Source of the DNA: Bacillota bacterium | GTDB taxonomy: Bacteria; Bacillota; Clostridia; Christensenellales; SZUA-584 | Direction of reading: 5' to 3' | Assembly (NCBI GenBank): GCA_023436525.1 | Contig: JAEZIW010000181.1 | Coordinates: forward strand, 1-8,381 | DNA length: 8,381 nucleotides | In this document: one piece after another, positions 4,902 to 8,381 of the stretch | How positions within the stretch are numbered: position 1 is the stretch's first letter | How the letters are laid out: each line of letters starts with the position of its first letter | Notes under the pieces: model-generated | Database searches by the model: none | Told to the model about the DNA's origin: nothing | Seen by the model: the letters and a program-made list of their open reading frames with translations, nothing else | Program-made: the position numbers and the translations under genes

Positions 4902-5504
4902 TTAACGTTTTTTGCCGGTCAGCTGCACAACCAAACCGGCCGCAAACAGCACCCCGAGAGCCACCAGATAGACCACCGAGGAATAGGCGCTGTAGGTCGC
5001 CTGCGGATCATACAGCACGAGCGACTGCGCGCGTATACCGCCGATAATTTGATCGGCAAACTGCGCCAGCGCCGATGCGCCGATGAATGATGTAAATATC
5101 GCGATGAACAAGCGCCTGTTATTAAGCGTCAGCGCGCCCAGCAGGCAGCAAAGCAACAGCGCGGGAATGTACACATACCAGCTTAATATGTTAAGCTGCA
5201 ATACGTCAACGATCAACATACATAGCATCACGCCAGCGCCGAAGCCGATACAGAACACACCTAAAAACAGCACGAGTATGAAAAGCAGCGCGCCGACGAC
5301 ACCCGCCGCAAGGCTCGCCAGCAGCAGTGACGTTCCGCCAAGCGAAGTGAACATGGGCAGCACCGTGTTCGCAATCAAGAAGCCTGCTGCAAATCCATAA
5401 ATGCCCAAAATTACCTTGAGCCATCGATTACCGAAAAAGCAGAACAGCACACCAAGCGCAAGATCCACGATGAGTATGAGAATTGAAATGAGCTGACTAT
5501 CCAT
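4902..5504 (-). CDS. Multi-spanning membrane protein, DUF4203/TMEM198-like (upstream paralogue)
   Basis: This 200-residue protein has hydrophobic segments near 6-24, 29-50, 57-80, 83-101, 109-126, 131-149 and 172-195, and ends in QLTGKKR. The signature 'VLFCFFGNRWLKVILGIYGF' (19-38) and 'GFGAGVMLCMLIV' (87-99) align with the downstream gene. The later segment 'NNRRLFIAIFTSFIGASALAQ' also corresponds in place to 'YERNMVVISTTVAGACGAAYC' there. No signal peptide is separate from the first helix. The ATG has GGAGG 5 nt upstream, and an extended -10 promoter lies immediately before it (5523-5551). The gene probably forms a two-gene operon with its paralogue. The substrate or partner is unknown; forming a hetero-oligomer with the paralogue is a reasonable guess only. 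Confidence 0.78.
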   Translation of the reverse strand: MDSQLISILILIVDLALGVLFCFFGNRWLKVILGIYGFAAGFLIANTVLPMFTSLGGTSLLLASLAAGVVGALLFILVLFLGVFCIGFGAGVMLCMLIVDVLQLNILSWYVYIPALLLCCLLGALTLNNRRLFIAIFTSFIGASALAQFADQIIGGIRAQSLVLYDPQATYSAYSSVVYLVALGVLFAAGLVVQLTGKKR

Positions 5505-5522
5505 TATTTCCTCCGCCAGAGT

Positions 5523-5551
5523 ATTTTAGCACAGAGCCTGTTTCAGCACAA
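5523..5551 (-). promoter_or_regulatory. Extended -10 promoter of the DUF4203 pair
   Basis: On the minus strand TGCTAAAAT gives an extended -10 (TAAAAT, complement of 5523-5528, preceded by TGC). TTGTGC (complement of 5546-5551) lies 17 nt upstream as a weak -35 (3 of 6). The predicted start near 5516 leaves only about a dozen leader bases, which include the GGAGG of the first gene. Confidence 0.55.
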
Positions 5552-5581
5552 TTGATAGATACCCGCAATCCGTCTGTTTAA

Positions 5582-6067
5582 TCAAAGCACCAGCTGCATA
5601 CCGGCAAACACCGGTTCATCGGGCGTAAGATGGTTTCTTTCACGGATATGCCCGGCCGGTATGCCACAGCGGCGGGCAATGTCTTGTATGGTTTCGCCCT
5701 CGCGCACCGAATAGATGACGCCCGTTATCACCGGTATCTTAATGATATCGCCTTCGCGTAAGCCTCCCGGGTTTTCAATTCCATTGACCTTCATCAGTAT
5801 GCGCATTGTCACACCGTGCTGACGCGCGAGGCTGAAGAGCGTATCGCCCGCTGCGGCTGTGATAACCTTCCATTCCGCATCATCGCTGCCCTCGCACCGG
5901 TTGCAGTAGCACACTCGCGGAATGTTGATGCGTCGGCACCGCTCGAAATCTCCCATTGTTTTGATACCGTTGGCACGCATGATCATGCATACCGGTATCC
6001 GGTATCTGGCGCTCAGCATTTCGACGGTTTCCGCAGTCCTGAGTGTATGCACCGTCTGCATCTCCAC
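5582..6067 (-). CDS. Triple LysM-domain protein without signal peptide
   Basis: The product is about 161 residues made of three LysM-like modules. Numbered from the longest possible frame (6076) they are: module 1 at about 7-53 (divergent, 'TVEMLSARYRIPVCMIMRANGI'), module 2 at 69-115 ('GDTLFSLARQHGVTMRILMKVNGI...LREGDIIKIPV', quoted in part), and module 3 at 120-164 ('YSVREGETIQDIARRCGIP'). LysM binds N-acetylglucosamine polymers such as peptidoglycan. No signal peptide, transmembrane helix or catalytic domain is present, so it could be cytosolic, spore-associated or exported by another route. A Cys cluster (CYCNRC) links modules 1 and 2. The only ribosome binding site is GAGGTG (complement of 6074-6079). 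It favours the GTG at 6067 (6 nt spacing), with the ATG at 6061 as alternative; the GTG at 6076 and ATG at 6073 overlap or abut it. The gene follows the alcohol dehydrogenase closely. Confidence 0.85.
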   Translation of the reverse strand: MEMQTVHTLRTAETVEMLSARYRIPVCMIMRANGIKTMGDFERCRRINIPRVCYCNRCEGSDDAEWKVITAAAGDTLFSLARQHGVTMRILMKVNGIENPGGLREGDIIKIPVITGVIYSVREGETIQDIARRCGIPAGHIRERNHLTPDEPVFAGMQLVL

Positions 6068-6094
6068 ACACATCACCTCAACGTATGCATATGT

Positions 6095-7249
6095 TTAGAT
6101 GATTGAACGTATGAATTCAAGGCATTCTTCTTTTGATATCGCAACGGGATTCTTGCTCATCGATGAACCCATGGAAGCGGCAGCCAGTTCTTCCGCGTTG
6201 TCCTGCGTAACGCCAAGCTCGCCAAGCCGTGCGGGCAGCCCCAAATCCGCACATAACGCCGCCACCGCATCCGCAACGGCCAGTGCCGCATCCGTCTCAT
6301 TACCATAATGAGAGCCGCAGATTGCAGGCGCGAGCGCTGCGTATTTCGTAACGCCGTGAGCGAGGTTGTACCGAATGACATGTGGCAGCAGCATACCGCA
6401 CGCCACACCGTGCGCCACACCGAGCACCGCGCCCAGCCCCGCCCCGATACCGTGAGCCGCACCCAGCCCCGCGTTCGCGAGGCACATACCGCTGACCAGT
6501 GCCGCGAGAGACATCGTTTCGCGCGCCGCCAAATCGCCGCCGTCCGTGAAGGCACGCCGTAAAGCGGCCATTGCCCTTGGCGTGTGATAGAGCGCCATCG
6601 CGTCGCAAAAGTCGTTCGCGCTGCGTGTGGTGAAGCTTTCAATCAGCTGGCAGATCGCATCCATACCCGAGGCCGCCGTGACATGAGGCGGCACATCAAT
6701 TGTCAACACCGGGTCCACCAGTGCCACGCGCGCCATCAGCCGGTCGTCTCTTATGCTGACCTTAAACCGCTCCTCAGCCGACATGATGACCGCGTTTTTC
6801 GTGACCTCCGTGCCGGTGCCTGCCGTGGTTGGCACCGCGATGTACGGAAGCGGATTCACTGCCAGCTTTGCGCCGTCGCCCACGCCTTCAAGATACCGGC
6901 GCACACTTCCGCCGTTGGTGATCACGCCTGCCGCAGCCTTGGCTGTATCCATCGCACTGCCGCCGCCGATGCCGAGCACCGCGTCCGCATGCTGCGCCAT
7001 GCCAAGCCTGACGGCTGCATCCACCGTGTCCACCGTCGGTTCACCCGTCACGCCGTCGTAAACCGCGCAGGACACGCCTTCGCTTGTCAGGCCGCCGAGC
7101 AGCTCATCGAGCACGCCCGAACGTTTGAGCGAGCTGCCCCCCGTCACGATTAAGTAATTCTTTCCGTAAGCTGCGCAGATCTTCGGCAGCTTTTTCACAG
7201 CGCCGCAATCAAATACAATGCGCGGCGCGGTACAGAACTCAAAACCCAT
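6095..7249 (-). CDS. Iron-type (group III) alcohol dehydrogenase family protein
   Basis: This 384-residue protein has the usual length for NAD(P)-dependent Fe-ADH-fold oxidoreductases. It shows the dinucleotide-binding 'GIGGGSAMDTAKA' (93-105), 'PTTAGTGTEVTKNAV' (140-154), and the helical metal-binding half. The metal ligand D197 ('GMDAICQLIESF') and the histidines H266 and H280 ('GAAHGIG...GVAHGV') are present. Two usual histidines differ when aligned with E. coli FucO: the ligand corresponding to His200 is Gln (Q201), and the position of His267 is Ala (A270). From memory, Fe-ADH subgroups with 'TQ/CQ' at the former position exist, so this may be a subclade trait. The substrate cannot be assigned. 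The ATG follows GGGAGGAATAGCC, and the stop of the upstream phosphoglycerate mutase-like gene is only 2 nt away, so the two are probably coupled. Confidence 0.9.
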   Translation of the reverse strand: MGFEFCTAPRIVFDCGAVKKLPKICAAYGKNYLIVTGGSSLKRSGVLDELLGGLTSEGVSCAVYDGVTGEPTVDTVDAAVRLGMAQHADAVLGIGGGSAMDTAKAAAGVITNGGSVRRYLEGVGDGAKLAVNPLPYIAVPTTAGTGTEVTKNAVIMSAEERFKVSIRDDRLMARVALVDPVLTIDVPPHVTAASGMDAICQLIESFTTRSANDFCDAMALYHTPRAMAALRRAFTDGGDLAARETMSLAALVSGMCLANAGLGAAHGIGAGLGAVLGVAHGVACGMLLPHVIRYNLAHGVTKYAALAPAICGSHYGNETDAALAVADAVAALCADLGLPARLGELGVTQDNAEELAAASMGSSMSKNPVAISKEECLEFIRSII

Positions 7250-7251
7250 GG

Positions 7252-8381
7252 CTATTCCTCCCGCTGCAGCGCGACAAGCTCCGGCGCTGTCACGCTGAAT
7301 TTCGCGTCACGGCAGCACTGCTCGGTGAAGCGCCCCTGCCCGCCGCCCGCTCCATGGCCCAGCAGCATAAACGGCGCGGGATCACCGCCGTGCCCGCCGC
7401 TGTCTGAAAACGTGTAATGGTCAGACACGATGATTGCGCTGTACGGCTCTTCCATCTGCGCAAAAAACGGCCGGATGAAATGCGTATCGATCAGTTCGAT
7501 CGCGTGCATCTTCTCTTCTATCTCGAGCTCGTGAGACAAATCGTCGAGCTTTTGTATGTGAATGTAGGCATAATCGTATTCCTCCAGCGCTGCAAGCGCA
7601 TTTTTCGTCTTGTCCTGCAGGAACTTTATAAAGCTGCTGTCTTCGGGCGTTGTGATGCAGTCGGTGCCCGACAGCGCCGCAATGCCGCGCATCAGCGATG
7701 TCTCGGCGAGCACCACGCGCCGTCCCGTAAGCGAGGATTCAAACGCGGGCGCGTACGATGCCCCCCAGAACCAAATCCCTTTGGCCTTGGTGTTATTATC
7801 GTGCTTGAGCACCTCGTAAGCTTTTTTCATCATTTCAAAATACGGTTGCATGGCGGGATCGTCGTACAGATAATCCTTTACCGTGCCGCCGATCATGTCG
7901 TGCGCGGGCTTGAATGTAAGCTTCGGGGCCTGCTCTCCCTCGCCTTCTGCCACAAGTATGTTGCGGAATGAATCGATGTTGATCAGCTCAAACGGCGCGG
8001 AGAAAACCTCCTTGTTCAGCCGCTCCACGAGCGGGCGTGCCAAATGCGTGTCGATATCGTGCGCGCTGTAACTTTTCATCACGCTGTTTTCATAATCATC
8101 GCCCTCTATCGTCACAAAGTTGCAGCGCACGTAGAGCGCGCCCTGCTTCACGGGCAGCCCCGCGCCCGCCGCCTCAAGCACCGCACGGCCTTTGTAGCAT
8201 GCTGCGGGATCGTATCCGAGCAGATTCATATTCGCGACCGCACTGCCGATCTCCATCCCTTCGGGAATCGTGCGCACAGTACCCACTTTTGATTTTGCAA
8301 CAAGCGCATCAAGCCCCGGCGTATTGGCTGCCTCCATGGGCGTTTTTCCGCCGAGCTTGCTTTGCGGCCTGTCCGCAATAC
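7252..8381 (-). CDS. Cofactor-independent phosphoglycerate mutase-like protein (ApgM/proposed homoserine kinase group), 5' end outside window
   Basis: The frame is open to the right edge. Residues upstream of the in-frame ATG at 8337 read IADRPQSKLGGKTPMEAANTP, the conserved N-terminal sequence of ApgM-type mutases, so the true start lies outside and perhaps 10-20 residues are missing. About 375 residues are visible. 'RTIPEGMEIGSAVANMNLLGYDP' (quoted in part) contains the likely phosphorylated nucleophile Ser (codon 8242-8244), with Ala following where Asp is usual. Metal-site residues appear in 'KLDDLSH' and in 'SDHYTFSDSGGHGGDPAPF'. The family belongs to the alkaline phosphatase superfamily. 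ApgM interconverts 3- and 2-phosphoglycerate, whereas a closely related group is a proposed homoserine kinase; the sequence seen here does not settle which. The gene sits 2 nt before the alcohol dehydrogenase and probably leads the operon. Confidence 0.85.
   Translation of the reverse strand, partial: IADRPQSKLGGKTPMEAANTPGLDALVAKSKVGTVRTIPEGMEIGSAVANMNLLGYDPAACYKGRAVLEAAGAGLPVKQGALYVRCNFVTIEGDDYENSVMKSYSAHDIDTHLARPLVERLNKEVFSAPFELINIDSFRNILVAEGEGEQAPKLTFKPAHDMIGGTVKDYLYDDPAMQPYFEMMKKAYEVLKHDNNTKAKGIWFWGASYAPAFESSLTGRRVVLAETSLMRGIAALSGTDCITTPEDSSFIKFLQDKTKNALAALEEYDYAYIHIQKLDDLSHELEIEEKMHAIELIDTHFIRPFFAQMEEPYSAIIVSDHYTFSDSGGHGGDPAPFMLLGHGAGGGQGRFTEQCCRDAKFSVTAPELVALQREE

Noticed and set aside
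6584..7153. Long plus-strand open frame of 189 codons opposite the alcohol dehydrogenase
   Set aside because: It is rich in Arg, His and Cys with no family motif and lies wholly antisense to a well-supported gene, so it is a codon-bias shadow.

Overview
The window looks like a chromosomal core segment of a Bacillota (Clostridia-type) bacterium. The evidence is the ireB-ruvX-DUF1292 gene trio, a clostridial-style nifS-nifU Fe-S pair, strong AGGAGG-type ribosome binding sites, sigma-A-like promoters and moderate GC. Ten protein genes and one gene remnant are supported. All lie on the minus strand except a ferritin-like gene in the middle. No tRNA, rRNA, CRISPR array, transposase or phage gene was seen.

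Reading the minus strand from the right edge, the layout is as follows. (1) A 5'-truncated ApgM-type phosphoglycerate mutase-like gene, an iron-type alcohol dehydrogenase and a three-LysM protein are packed tightly and probably form one operon. (2) Two tandem paralogous multi-spanning membrane proteins (DUF4203/TMEM198-like) have their own promoter. They run toward a minus-strand terminator, and an 84-bp palindromic MITE/REP-like element sits between the last gene and that terminator. (3) The plus-strand ferritin-like di-iron protein converges on them. (4) A promoter with an overlapping inverted repeat drives a 30-codon remnant of an Rrf2/IscR-type regulator, then nifS, nifU and a 54-residue membrane protein, ending at a hairpin. 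(5) A strong promoter drives ireB (GTG start), ruvX and a DUF1292 gene cut by the left edge, with a terminator-like hairpin between ireB and ruvX.

Most genes have housekeeping roles: Fe-S cluster assembly (NifS supplies sulfur to the NifU/IscU scaffold), RNA/DNA processing by the RuvX family, and Ser/Thr-kinase-linked envelope signalling (IreB). The most unusual item is the Rrf2 fragment. The regulator that normally heads clostridial Fe-S operons is reduced to its first helix region, yet it keeps a good promoter, ribosome binding site and start codon, and lies immediately upstream of nifS. Other points of interest are the palindromic element between two near-copies of a terminator stem, substitutions at two conserved histidine positions of the alcohol dehydrogenase, and the tandem membrane paralogues of unknown role. 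I did not find a convincing undescribed multi-gene system.
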